A stretch of DNA of 64,000 bases, from contig NZ_LODW01000139.1 in assembly GCF_002914525.1 (NCBI RefSeq), forward strand, positions 1 through 64,000, in the 5' to 3' direction. Below the pieces are notes generated by a model that saw nothing but the letters and a program-made list of their open reading frames with translations, searched no databases and was not told the origin of the DNA. The translations under genes were made by a program, and so were the position numbers. The stretch comes from Rhizobium hidalgonense. Its GTDB lineage: Bacteria > Pseudomonadota > Alphaproteobacteria > Rhizobiales > Rhizobiaceae. Positions within the stretch are counted from its first letter, which is position 1, and every line of letters starts with the position of its first letter. Below, piece by piece: positions 50,726 through 59,519 of this stretch.

Positions 50726-50911
50726 GTGCCCATTCTTCACCTGCAGATGCATCCCGGCCGCACCGACGATCAGAAACGCGCCTTCGCGCGCGAAATTACC
50801 AAGGCCGCGGTCGAAACCCTGGCGTGCCCGCCGGAATCGGTGGAAATCCTGATCTCGGAGATCGCCAAGGATTCCTGGGCGGTCGGCGGCAAGCTCAAAT
50901 CGGAGGCCTGA
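50726..50911 (+). CDS. 4-oxalocrotonate tautomerase-family protein
   Basis: GTG 50726, preceded by AAGGAGA, is the real start: it yields Met-Pro-Ile-Leu-His-Leu, so processing exposes the catalytic Pro1 of the tautomerase superfamily. A start at ATG 50708 would bury this Pro. The 61-aa product also has the Arg-containing GRTDDQKRAFAREITKAAVETL helix and VEILISEIAKDSWAVGGK. Substrate unknown. Confidence 0.85.
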   Translation: MPILHLQMHPGRTDDQKRAFAREITKAAVETLACPPESVEILISEIAKDSWAVGGKLKSEA

Positions 50912-51072
50912 GAGGCCGGCAGTGTCGACGAGAGGGCTACCTGGCACCGCGGCCATGGTATTGGCCGCAGGGTCGGGAGCCGGCCCGCCGTTGCTGAAGG
51001 TCGTCCTTCCGCAATCGGGAAGTGCTGCCGCATCATCTGTGCAGCGCTCGAGAGTTGTGGCATAAGTGAGCC

Positions 51073-52044
51073 ATGGCGATACATGTCTTGGCGGTCCATC
51101 GCGACACGGTCGGGACGGAACAGGCGGCGGGCGGTTCGCTGGCAGCCGCCTATTCCGTGGGGGTTTTCTGCTGGCTGCTGTCGGCCAGCGTCTATATCGC
51201 CGCGAAATGGGTTTCTTCGGAGATGCCGCCCTGGGCGCTTTGCTTCTGGCGCGTGCTGATCGCCTGGGCGATCCTGATGCCGATCGTCGCCCGGCATTTC
51301 GGCGCCATGGCCGCGCTGGTGAGGGCTCGCGGCCTCGAGCTGCTCGCCATCGGCGGTATCGGGCTTGCGATCTGCCAGGGCCTGATCTTTGTCGGGCTCC
51401 ACCATGCCGATGCCACCACCGCCGGCATCATCATCGCCCTGATCCCGATCATCACCATGATTCTTGCCCGTTTCATGCTGGCTGAGCCGATGGGACACTG
51501 GCAGGTGATCGGATCGATCCTCGCCTTTTTCGGGATCGTCGTCATCATCATCAAGGGCAGCCCGGCGGCGCTCCTGCGTCTCGACCTCAATCCCGGCGAA
51601 CTGTGGATCGTCGCTGGCGCCTTTTGTTTCAGCCTCTATACCGTGTTGCTCCGCCGGGCGAAATTCGATCTCAATCGCCTTGCGCTCCTGGTCCTCCTCC
51701 TCGGTGCGGCGGTGCTGACGGCGCTGCCCTTCTACCTGTTTGAGCTTATCTCCGACGAGCGCTCGACGCTGAACGCCAGTGGCCTGATTGCGCTTGGCTA
51801 TGTCGCGATCCCCGGCGGCGCGATTATGTATTATCTCTTCAATCGCAGCATCGAGGCCCTGGGGGCGGCACGGGCGGGCGTGCTGCTTTACATCCAGACG
51901 ATCTTTATCGCCGTGCTCGCCTATCTCTTCCTCGGCGAACAGCTGCAGCGCTATCATCTCGAAGGCGCAGCACTCATCGTTGCCGGCTTGCTTCTCATCA
52001 TCCTGCTGAAGCCAACGACCGGAGCGGAGGCGACCAAAGCCTGA
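51073..52044 (+). CDS. DMT-superfamily (EamA) transporter
   Basis: This 323-aa protein has about ten membrane helices and two EamA repeats (CWLLSASVYIAAKWVSSEMPPWALCFWRVLIAW near 33; GAFCFSLYTVLLRRAKFD near 180). The second repeat ends FIAVLAYLFLGEQLQRYHLEGAALIVAGLLLI. Such proteins export amino acids or other metabolites; the substrate cannot be told. Confidence 0.85.
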   Translation: MAIHVLAVHRDTVGTEQAAGGSLAAAYSVGVFCWLLSASVYIAAKWVSSEMPPWALCFWRVLIAWAILMPIVARHFGAMAALVRARGLELLAIGGIGLAICQGLIFVGLHHADATTAGIIIALIPIITMILARFMLAEPMGHWQVIGSILAFFGIVVIIIKGSPAALLRLDLNPGELWIVAGAFCFSLYTVLLRRAKFDLNRLALLVLLLGAAVLTALPFYLFELISDERSTLNASGLIALGYVAIPGGAIMYYLFNRSIEALGAARAGVLLYIQTIFIAVLAYLFLGEQLQRYHLEGAALIVAGLLLIILLKPTTGAEATKA

Positions 52045-52120
52045 GGACGGGCGCAATGGCTCCCGTGACCGCTTCCGGCGGAAATGTTTCCTTACGCGCT
52101 TTCAGCACCTGTCACGGAAA

Positions 52121-52694
52121 TCAGCCGGGTTGCGACGGCGCAGGCGCTTCGCCGGCTATGAGGCCGAACATGCGAAAGTCGTGGAAGACGCCTTTGAACC
52201 AGGCCTTCTGGCGAAGCGTGCCTTCATATCGGAATCCGGCCTTTTTCCAGAACCCGGTCCGATGCCGCGTTTCCAGACAGGGTCCAGGCCTCGATGCGAT
52301 TGAGGGAGAACTGCTCGAAGCCGCATCGGCTGACGGCCGTCACCGCTTCCGTCATCAGCCCTTTTCCCCAGGCTGACGGGTGCAGCTCGTAGCCGATCTC
52401 GGCGCAGTTGGAGTGCCTTTCGATGCTGTTGAAGCGGATCGCTCCAAGGTAGCGACCGGAAACGCGATCTTCCATGATCCAGGCGCAGCCCTTTCCCTTG
52501 GCATGGACTTCGCACATCCATTTCATCGCGCGCTTGACGTGGGGCCGTGCCGGTGCTTCCGGCCAGCTGGAAAAACGTGTCACCTCCGGCATGAGCAGCA
52601 GCGCGTGGAGATCGTCACCGTCGGCGAGATCGGGTGCGCGCAGCTTCAGCCTGTCGGTGACGAGCAGGGGAAATTCCTTGTTCTTATGCTTCAT
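52121..52694 (-). pseudogene. RimJ/RimL-type GNAT acetyltransferase with a +1 frameshift
   Basis: The frame from ATG 52694 matches RimJ-like acetyltransferases (LLVTDRLKLRAPDLADGDDL; YLGAIRFNSIERHSNCAEIGYELHPSAWGKGLMTEAV) but ends early at 52224 after NAASDRVLEKGRIPI. Removing one base in the run near 52241-52247 gives the normal family ending: NAASDRVLEKAGFRYEGTLR, then QKAWFKGVFHDFRMFGLIAG and a stop at 52121-52123. It is either a recent pseudogene or a sequencing error in an A5-G2 run. Six bp from the pentapeptide gene. Confidence 0.78.
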
Positions 52695-52700
52695 GGCAGA

Positions 52701-53204
52701 TCAGGCCAGCTGTGATTTTCGATAGGCTTCGACGATCTCTTCGAGCGGCACCCCGTCCAGCATGGCGCCCGGCATGCTGCAGTTGGAGAAAGCGACGCCG
52801 GAGAGATTGATGTTCTGAAACCGCGAGCCGGAGAGGTTCACGTCATTGACGAACCAGCCGCTCATGTTGCTGTCGTTGAATCTCGCGCCGGAAAAATTGA
52901 TCTGGTTGAAGGATGTGCCCGAGAGATTGGCATCGTTGAACCGCGATCCCGACAGGTCGGTATCGTTGACATCAAGCCTTTCGGTCATCCGGTGAAGCTT
53001 CATCTCTTCGCCTGAGATCGAGAAGGAAAGCGGCTTTTCCGCGCCGTCCTGGCCGAGTGCCGCGGAGAGCGCGTTCCAGTCTCTCACATTGAATTGTTTG
53101 GCGATCAGCTCAAGGCAATCGCTGTGGGAGAGGTCTATGTTACGATCTCTCAGAGCCTGCCGCAGGGCTTTCGCCATGCCTTTGATACCATGCGTTCTCA
53201 GCAT
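52701..53204 (-). CDS. Pentapeptide-repeat protein with glyoxalase-related N-terminus
   Basis: ATG 53204 follows GGAGGA. The 167-aa product has an N-terminal region (ALRDRNIDLSHSDCLELIAKQFNVRDWNALSAAL) like the helical segment found with glyoxalase-superfamily proteins, then seven tandem decapeptides of the type NDxNLSGxxF (about residues 84-153), that is 14 pentapeptides forming a quadrilateral beta-helix. Function unknown; pentapeptide proteins can mimic DNA or act as adaptors. Confidence 0.7.
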   Translation of the reverse strand: MLRTHGIKGMAKALRQALRDRNIDLSHSDCLELIAKQFNVRDWNALSAALGQDGAEKPLSFSISGEEMKLHRMTERLDVNDTDLSGSRFNDANLSGTSFNQINFSGARFNDSNMSGWFVNDVNLSGSRFQNINLSGVAFSNCSMPGAMLDGVPLEEIVEAYRKSQLA

Positions 53205-53491
53205 CCCAGTTCCTCCAGGCAATCATTGCATCAGAGCTCACATTGCTGACCGATTGCCGCAAGGGCTGGACATCGAACGGTATCATTTCAATGCAATTCA
53301 CCATGCCACAGGTGGCGTGAGCGGCAGGCTGCACAAGGCCTGGGTGTATTTCTACATGCCATTTTCGCGCTGTCAATGAAGCCTTACACAACGAGGGTTT
53401 CCTTGTGCGGGCAAAGCTTGTTGCTTGTAATTTTAACGACTTTGGGGACGAACTGAAAACAGCCTTTCTGTAGGCTCGCGGCTTTGGAGCT

Positions 53492-53719
53492 GTGCGATTG
53501 ATCACAACACCTCACTTTACCTACGCGGTCATCCTGCTCGGTCTCTTCGTCGGCTTGGCCGAGGCTTATTCTTTAAGCAACCTGTCGCTCCAAGGAATGG
53601 ATCGGAGCCGCTTCACCTACGAGACCAGGAATTGCTACTATCCGAAGTGTGACCCTATGATCGTGCATGATAAATGGCTCGACGAAGCACTCGCAAAAGC
53701 ACAGCCACGCAGTCATTGA
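53492..53719 (+). CDS. Small membrane-anchored protein, unknown
   Basis: A GTG start at 53492 gives 75 aa with a hydrophobic N-terminus (YAVILLGLFVGLAEAYSLSN) and a Cys-containing C-terminus (NCYYPKCDPMIVHDKW). It looks like a signal-anchored rhizobial small protein, but the ribosome site is weak and I know no family. Confidence 0.4.
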   Translation: MRLITTPHFTYAVILLGLFVGLAEAYSLSNLSLQGMDRSRFTYETRNCYYPKCDPMIVHDKWLDEALAKAQPRSH

Positions 53720-53899
53720 CGAGCGGGGATGATTGACCGCATTTGACTTTGTTCCTGCGTATAAAACCGCCCGCACGGTGGCCACGGTGCGAGAGGGACA
53801 GCACTTCCAAAGAAACGGATAATCCGCTTGGTGTTTTCACGGTGCAGTCAAGGCAACACGATATACAGTCCACTGAATACCGATTGTAGAAAGCCACAA

Positions 53900-54595
53900 A
53901 TGCTGCGCCTGCCCCGTATCCCCAAAGCCGTGCTATTCGACATGGACGGTTTGATGTTCGATACAGAAGCTCTGTATCGAGATGCGACGATCACGGCCGC
54001 ACGAAATGCAGGTTTCGAATTGCCGCTGTGGGCCTATCTGGAAACCATTGGTTTGCCGGCTTCGAATGTCCGCGACCTCCTGTTGGCCCGGTTCGGCAAG
54101 GATGCCCCTTTGGAGGATTTTTGGAGGCAGGCTTCGGAACTGTTCACGCAGATGGTGCAAACGGATTTACGAACGAAAACTGGCCTGCCGGAAGTTCTAT
54201 CGTTGCTCGACGCGGAGCGGATCCCTTCGGCCGTTGTCACTTCATCGAGCCGGATAGCAGTCGAGGCGCACCTTTCGGCGGCCGGGTTACAAGCCCGGTT
54301 TCAAACCATTGTTGCCTACGGCGATTACATCTGGGGAAAACCGCATCCCGCTCCATATCTGCTGGCGGCCGAGCGGCTCGGCCTGCCCATTGCCGAATGC
54401 GTTGCCCTTGAAGATTCCCGAAATGGGGTTCTCTCGGCATCGAGTGCCGGCGCGATGACCATCATGGTGCCCGATCTGGTTCAGCCTGCTGCAGATCTTC
54501 TTGGCCATTGCGCATGTGTGTTGGCGGACCTTCACGCCGTTCGGGACTTGATCGCAAGCAGCTTGACACTCGAGCAGGGACGGCGCGGGCTTTGA
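53900..54595 (+). CDS. HAD-superfamily phosphatase (beta-phosphoglucomutase-like)
   Basis: ATG 53900 gives 231 aa with the HAD motif I AVLFDMDGLMFDTEALYRD near residue 11, motif II AVVTSSSRIAVEAHL near 112, motif III Lys in GKPHPAPYLLAAERLG near 148 and motif IV ALEDSRNGVLSASSAGA near 175. The cap is the small helical type of sugar-phosphate phosphatases. Its stop abuts the convergent GST gene. Confidence 0.88.
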   Translation: MLRLPRIPKAVLFDMDGLMFDTEALYRDATITAARNAGFELPLWAYLETIGLPASNVRDLLLARFGKDAPLEDFWRQASELFTQMVQTDLRTKTGLPEVLSLLDAERIPSAVVTSSSRIAVEAHLSAAGLQARFQTIVAYGDYIWGKPHPAPYLLAAERLGLPIAECVALEDSRNGVLSASSAGAMTIMVPDLVQPAADLLGHCACVLADLHAVRDLIASSLTLEQGRRGL

Positions 54596-55273
54596 TCAGG
54601 CAATGACGCCGCTCGGATTTTGTTTCATCATCTCCGCATAGGCGTCTGCCATCCTCTCGGTCTCTTCGAGATACGGAATTGCGGTCGTGCGAGTGCGAAC
54701 CAGATCATAAAGCTTGGCAATCGACGGAAACTGCATGCACACGGCTTTGCGGTCGAGGTATGCGACCCAAAAACTCAGATAGAAATCCGCAAGGGAAAAT
54801 CGAGTTCCCAAGACGTAAGGACCTCTTTGAGCCAGTCTGGTGTTCATCACGCTCAATCGGCTCAGAACAAGCGACTTTGCCAAATCCTGAATTCCTGCGT
54901 TGTCTTCGCTTCTCAGGGAAAAGCGGTGTGGAAAATGGAAGCGCTTCATCTCAGATTGTATATCCCCGGCGACATGGAATATCGCGGAGAGAAAATGCCC
55001 CCTGTCCGGGTCGGTCGACGTAGGAGCCAGTTCCGTGAGTCGGTGCCGGTCAGCCAGGTACAGCATCAGTGCAGCGACCTCATAGAGTGCGTCGCCTTCT
55101 GGGGTAATCAGCACCGGGACTAAACCGGCCGGGTTTATGGCGAGGAATTCCGCGGAACGGTGCTCGCCATTGAGAATGTCGACTTTTCTAAGTTCGTATT
55201 TGATCTTGCCTTCTTCGAGAACCCATTGAACGAGCGGTGCACGGGTGAAGTCACCACCATAAAGAATGTACAT
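54596..55273 (-). CDS. Glutathione S-transferase
   Basis: ATG 55273 gives 225 aa: thioredoxin-like N-terminal domain (YILYGGDFTRAPLVQWVLEEGKIKYELRKVDI; AINPAGLVPVLITPEGDALYEVAALMLYLAD) with cis-Pro in LVPVL and the glutathione-binding E-(S/A) pair, then a helical C-terminal domain (YVLGTRFSLADFYLSFWVAYLDR). Target substrate unknown. Confidence 0.88.
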   Translation of the reverse strand: MYILYGGDFTRAPLVQWVLEEGKIKYELRKVDILNGEHRSAEFLAINPAGLVPVLITPEGDALYEVAALMLYLADRHRLTELAPTSTDPDRGHFLSAIFHVAGDIQSEMKRFHFPHRFSLRSEDNAGIQDLAKSLVLSRLSVMNTRLAQRGPYVLGTRFSLADFYLSFWVAYLDRKAVCMQFPSIAKLYDLVRTRTTAIPYLEETERMADAYAEMMKQNPSGVIA

Positions 55274-55675
55274 CGGGCTCTCCGTCGTTGACGACACGTT
55301 GCCAATGGTGAGCGATTCCGAGTGAGGCCACCCAGAAGGTCGTACCGGGATCAACTATAACGGCTTGCTGAGCCGATTGTCTCCTTGGTCAATGGCGGTA
55401 ATCGGGCGCATAGCTGCCAAGGCCGCAAGGGTTGTTGGCGTGCTCCCAGTGTCGGCCTCTATAGCCGCTCAAAAATCAGAATTGGCAGAAAACGGGCCTT
55501 TTCCATTCACGATTCGCGGTTTATCGCTTGCCCGCGGGCCAATGTGGGGCCATTCTTAGGTCGGATCCTGGCGGTGCGGTAAGACGAGAGGTCAGGCCCT
55601 GCAACGCTCAATCTCGACCTCGAAGCCTTAACGTGGCGCCTTTGCTCGACCGATCCCCGAGCGAGGAGGTTGTCC
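55274..55675. other. 402-bp gap without a gene
   Basis: I see no supported gene, repeat or RNA in this stretch. It carries the promoters of the GST gene (minus) and of the peroxiredoxin-like gene (plus). The short open frames in it lack ribosome sites. Confidence 0.5.
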
Positions 55676-56317
55676 ATGTCCACGCCCTCAGTCGACCATC
55701 CGCTGCAACCCGGCGACCGGGTTCCGAACGTTGTGTTTGATGCGATCTCCTGCGAGGGCAAGATCGCCCTTGATGATTTCCGTGGCCGCAGCCCATTGCT
55801 GATCGGCTTGTTTCGAGGCCTGCATTGCCCGTTCTGCCGGCGCCATGTCGCGGCCATGGCCTATCTCAACCCGATGCTGCGTGAGAAAGGCGTCCAATCC
55901 CTGGCGGTGGTCAACACCCCGGTCGAACGCGCGCGGCTCTATTTCCGTTACCATCCGATACCCGATCTTCTTGCTGCTTCCGACCCGGTACGGGCTTCGC
56001 ACCAAGCCTTCGGCTTACCCGAGATCGGGATCGACGCCGCCATGGCGATACGGATCGATCTTCCGGGCGAGTTGCCCGAGCCCATGAGCGTGATGGACAT
56101 GGACGAATTTCTCAACGAGAAGGAAGGATATCAAGTTACGGAAGCCGACCAGCAGATGATGACTGCCGACCATGGGCAGCTTGTCGGTCAGTTCCTCATC
56201 GACCGGGAGGGCATTGTACGCTGGAGCTTCACTGAAGTTCTGGAGCCTGGGTTCCAAACATACAAGGCACCGAATTCGCAGGAATTGATGTCGGTCGCTT
56301 CCCAGGTCGCACATTGA
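55676..56317 (+). CDS. Peroxiredoxin-like (AhpC/TSA-fold) protein
   Basis: ATG 55676, after GCGAGGAGG, gives 213 aa with a thioredoxin fold: HPLQPGDRVPNVVFDAISC at the start and LIGLFRGLHCPFCRRHVAAMAYL near residue 50, where CPFC is the likely redox site. LVGQFLIDREGIVRWSFTEV near 175 is typical of AhpC/TSA proteins. It probably reduces peroxides or acts as a thiol oxidoreductase. Confidence 0.82.
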   Translation: MSTPSVDHPLQPGDRVPNVVFDAISCEGKIALDDFRGRSPLLIGLFRGLHCPFCRRHVAAMAYLNPMLREKGVQSLAVVNTPVERARLYFRYHPIPDLLAASDPVRASHQAFGLPEIGIDAAMAIRIDLPGELPEPMSVMDMDEFLNEKEGYQVTEADQQMMTADHGQLVGQFLIDREGIVRWSFTEVLEPGFQTYKAPNSQELMSVASQVAH

Positions 56318-56534
56318 CGGCGAAAAAATCGCTCGACGACCACCGTCGAGTGGAGGCTCGATCGGCAGTCGCCGGTTCACTTCACCATCAGGTAAGGAAC
56401 TGAGAAGCCGTACCTGAGAGCTAATGCGTTCGACCGTTCCCGTAATCCCTTATCAATGTCATGTTCGCACATAGTCGTAGTTGCAGTATAGTCTGCGCAA
56501 CGTATAGTATTTCCTGGATTTTTGGAGGGAGTAA

Positions 56535-57305
56535 ATGGCAATAGAAAATTCCGGAACCTTAGCGTTGCTTATCGATGGCGATAACGTTTCGTCAAAGATC
56601 GTCGTTGGCCTCATGCCTGAGATTGCCACCTACGGAACGGCTAGCGTCAAACGCATCTACGGTGACTGGACCGGCCCCAACCTCAAGGGCTGGAAGGAAT
56701 GCCTGCTCGAACATTCCATCCAGCCAATTCAGCAATTCGCCTATACGACCGGAAAGAACGCGACCGATGGCGCAATGATCATCGACGCCATGGACTTGTT
56801 GTATACGGGTCGTTTCTCTGGATTCTGCATTATCTCCAGCGACAGCGATTTTGCGCGGCTGGCGGCGAGAATCCGGGAACAAGGTGTTACCGTCTATGGG
56901 TTCGGTGAGCGAAAGACTCCTCGCCCCTTCATCACTGCCTGTGACAAGTTCGTCTATTTCGACGTGCTCAATGCTCAGGCTGCGCAGGCGGAAGAAGCGG
57001 CGGCCCCGGCCCAAAACCCAGCTCAGGCCAAACCTGCCGCCGCGAAGGCGACGCCTAAAAAGGGGGGCTTGAATAAAGCGGCACGCGACATGCTGACCAA
57101 AGCGATTGTCGCAACTGCCGATGAAGACGGCCGAGCCAATCTGGCTCAGGTCGGCGCACATCTGGCGAAGCAAGCGCCCGACTTTGATGCACGCAACTAC
57201 GGCTTCCCCAGGTTAAGCGATCTCGTGAAGTCTTCCGGTATCGTCGATGTCGAGCGAGCACCTGACAACCCGAAAACAATTCTAGTTCGCCTCAAGAAGG
57301 CTTAG
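56535..57305 (+). CDS. NYN-domain (PIN-like nuclease) protein with C-terminal LOTUS/OST-HTH domain
   Basis: This 256-aa protein has an NYN/LabA-type PIN-like domain: LALLIDGDNVSSK near residue 9, DGAMIIDAMDLLY near 78 and CIISSDSDFARLAARIREQGVTVYGFGE near 97, with the Asp residues for metal binding. An Ala/Pro/Lys linker (about 150-175) leads to a LOTUS-like winged helix (ARDMLTKAIVATADEDGRANLAQVGAHLAKQAPDFDARNYGFPRLSDLVKSSG). The pair suggests an RNA-binding endonuclease. Confidence 0.85.
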   Translation: MAIENSGTLALLIDGDNVSSKIVVGLMPEIATYGTASVKRIYGDWTGPNLKGWKECLLEHSIQPIQQFAYTTGKNATDGAMIIDAMDLLYTGRFSGFCIISSDSDFARLAARIREQGVTVYGFGERKTPRPFITACDKFVYFDVLNAQAAQAEEAAAPAQNPAQAKPAAAKATPKKGGLNKAARDMLTKAIVATADEDGRANLAQVGAHLAKQAPDFDARNYGFPRLSDLVKSSGIVDVERAPDNPKTILVRLKKA

Positions 57306-57380
57306 CGGCACGCAGAAGCCACCTGACATCCTATCACTGGTTCAATTCTGCGCAATTCAATGCGACTTTTGAAATAAGGA

Positions 57381-57692
57381 CTATCCTTGCGCGCTCGAAG
57401 GCAGGTCCGGCCACCGCTCACCAGCTCCCTGCTGGACGACGGTGAGAGCGGCAATACCCGCCTCATCGGCCGCGCGCAAAAGCGCTTGCTGGAACTGCTG
57501 CGGTGTGATTTTGCCGCTGATGGCGTCGACGCAGGCTTTTACGGCGGCGACATATTCCTCGCCGTCATCGAAAGGCCAGTCGTTGAGCAGCAGATACGCG
57601 GCGTCACCCAGCGTTCGTACGATCCTATGAGATGCCGGACTGCCCAAAGAAAGGCCGACCGGCGTGAATGCAGACGACGTATTCCAGCACAT
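57381..57692 (-). CDS. DUF982 family protein
   Basis: ATG 57692, after GAGGGGTCGAGG, gives 103 aa containing TLGDAAYLLLNDWPFDDGEE near residue 29 and VKACVDAISGKITPQQFQQALLRAADEAGI, the DUF982 pattern common in rhizobia, often on symbiotic plasmids and in many copies. Function unknown. A TTG start at 57725 would add 11 residues. Confidence 0.75.
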   Translation of the reverse strand: MCWNTSSAFTPVGLSLGSPASHRIVRTLGDAAYLLLNDWPFDDGEEYVAAVKACVDAISGKITPQQFQQALLRAADEAGIAALTVVQQGAGERWPDLPSSAQG

Positions 57693-57908
57693 TGTCCTCG
57701 ACCCCTCAAGGAACGGAGAACGCAATCCCCATCTGCAATATATACGCGTATTTTGTAATTGGGAATTGAAATTTATTTTAACGACACTGCTTGAACGCGA
57801 GGCTGCCGAAAGACCCCTCCGACAGACGCGTCCTGGACTTCATACGGTTGACAGGCCGGAACGGATCTTTCATCTGGAGCGCCAAGCGCCAGATCGGGAG
57901 CCTCTCAT

Positions 57909-58409
57909 ATGACCCTTACCATACGCCCCGCAACGCCTTCGGACGCGGCAACGATCCTGCGGTTCGTCCGCGAATTGGCCGATTATGAAAAGGCGATCGA
58001 CGAGGTCGAGGCGACCGAGGAGAGCACGCGTGCGGCGATTTTCGGCGACGATTCCGTCACGCATGCGCTGATCTGCGAACGCGACGGCCAGGCGATCGGC
58101 ATGGCGGTCTATTTCTTCAGCTATTCCACCTGGCAAGCGAAGAACGGCCTTTATCTGGAAGATCTCTACGTCACGCCGGAGGCGCGCGGCTCAGGCGCCG
58201 GCAAGGCGCTGCTGCGGCGCCTGGCGCAGATCGCGCTGGAGAAGAGCTGCGGCCGCTTTGAATGGAGCGTGCTCGACTGGAACGAACCTTCGATCCGCAT
58301 CTATGAGGCGATCGGCGCGGCGCCGCAGAAGGAATGGATCCGCTATCGCATGGCGGGAGAGACGCTGGCGGCGTTTGCCCGCGGCGAAAGCCTTTCCGGG
58401 CTAGATTAA
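57909..58409 (+). CDS. GNAT-family N-acetyltransferase
   Basis: This 166-aa protein matches the SAT-like GNAT group: LTIRPATPSDAATILRFVRELADYEK at the start, LYLEDLYVTPEARGSGAGKALLRRLAQIA near residue 82 (acetyl-CoA pyrophosphate loop) and WNEPSIRIYEAIGAAPQKEWIRYRM near 123. Diamine or amino-acid acetyltransferases have this pattern; substrate unknown. Its 3' end is followed by a fragment of the ppkA-like gene. Confidence 0.88.
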   Translation: MTLTIRPATPSDAATILRFVRELADYEKAIDEVEATEESTRAAIFGDDSVTHALICERDGQAIGMAVYFFSYSTWQAKNGLYLEDLYVTPEARGSGAGKALLRRLAQIALEKSCGRFEWSVLDWNEPSIRIYEAIGAAPQKEWIRYRMAGETLAAFARGESLSGLD

Positions 58410-58442
58410 AGATTCACGGAGCAAGGCCAGCGCAGTCCGATC

Positions 58443-58554
58443 GCTCCCTCACCGCAACTCAGCACGAGCTCGAAAAATCCAGCCGGCCGAGGCATCGGAG
58501 CAGACGACGAAGGTCGAGTCCTCTTGCGCCATGAAGGCGACGTTGCCGCCGGCT
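58443..58554 (-). pseudogene. Remnant of the 3' end of the ppkA-like gene (left copy of 112-bp repeat)
   Basis: These 112 bp align without gaps to 60333-60444, the end of the kinase-like gene, with about 11 substitutions (about 90 percent). On the minus strand it still reads in frame to the stop: AGGNVAFMAQEDSTFVVCSD then ASAGWIFRARAELR-stop, against ASAGGIFRVTAELR-stop in the intact gene. No start. It marks the left edge of the O-methyltransferase/TetR insert. Confidence 0.85.
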
Positions 58555-58771
58555 CACGCGCGTTGATGCCATCGCGGCGGTTATGGACACCGCCCTGCCC
58601 GCTGCCGATCGCGCTGCAAAAAATTGCGGTGAACACCTGGGACGCGCAGGTCTACCAGGTAGTGTTCTGGAGTGGTGGCGGCCGGCACGATCGCCGGCGG
58701 GCCGATCGGCGACGCTGCCTGTAAAGACAGTGACGCAGAGCGGCCACGCACCGGCACGCCAGGCCAGCGTG

Positions 58772-59428
58772 TCAGCTGGCACGCATGGAAAGTTCGATAT
58801 CCCCAGCGAACGGTGTGGAGATATAGCCGTTCGCCGGAGAGCGGACGTGTTCGAGATATTCCGGGCAATCGTCGGCATTGTCGGCGATGACGAGTGCACC
58901 TGGGCGAAGGCGCGGCTCGAGCAAGGCGAGAATTTCAGGGTAGAGCGCTTTTGCGCCATCGAGCAGCACAAGGTCGATGGTCTCCGGGAGATCGGCGGCA
59001 AGGGTTCTCAAGGCGTCGCCTTCGCGCATTTCGACGAGGTCGATCAGGCCGCCTTCGGTCAAATGCCGCCGTGCCCGCGCCACTTTCGAAGGCTCGAATT
59101 CCGTGGTGATCAGCCGGCCGCCGCCGTTGTCGCGGAGCGCGGCGGCGAGATGAAGCGTCGATATGCCGAACGACGTGCCGAACTCGACAATGTCTTGTGC
59201 CCGCCTGCTGCGCGCCAGCATATAGAGAAGATTGCCCGCCTCGCGAGACACGGGCAGCCAGAGGTCCTTCAGGCTGGTGTAGAGGTCGAGATATTCGGTC
59301 TTGCTTGTCACAAGGCGCAGCCGTTCCTCGCCGGACATGCTTGAGAGAGCCGGGCTTGTTGCCGAGGCGGCCTCTTCGAAGAGGCGAGCGAGCAGCGGTG
59401 CGAGCGGTGCGTTTGTCAGTGTTGTCAT
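58772..59428 (-). CDS. O-methyltransferase-like SAM-dependent methyltransferase
   Basis: ATG 59428 gives 218 aa with ARSRRAQDIVEFGTSFGISTLHLAAALRDNG (motif I, near residue 70), RLITTEFEPSKVARARRHL, MREGDALRTLAADLPETIDLVLLDGAK (near 130) and RPGALVIADNADD. This is the layout of the COMT/MTF-3 type O-methyltransferases. Substrate unknown. It is divergent from a TetR gene, with a perfect palindrome in between. Confidence 0.83.
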   Translation of the reverse strand: MTTLTNAPLAPLLARLFEEAASATSPALSSMSGEERLRLVTSKTEYLDLYTSLKDLWLPVSREAGNLLYMLARSRRAQDIVEFGTSFGISTLHLAAALRDNGGGRLITTEFEPSKVARARRHLTEGGLIDLVEMREGDALRTLAADLPETIDLVLLDGAKALYPEILALLEPRLRPGALVIADNADDCPEYLEHVRSPANGYISTPFAGDIELSMRAS

Positions 59429-59474
59429 CGTCGAAATCCTTGTTGGCAATGTCTCTTGCGTCGCCATGGAAAAT

Positions 59475-59487
59475 ACGAATAATTCGT
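59475..59487. promoter_or_regulatory. Perfect palindrome between the methyltransferase and TetR genes
   Basis: ACGAATAATTCGT is a 6+1+6 perfect palindrome in the 91-bp divergent gap, well placed as the operator of the TetR regulator at 59520. Confidence 0.55.
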
Positions 59488-59519
59488 CGCATTCGCTAAT
59501 CGCATTGCGGATCGTCGAG

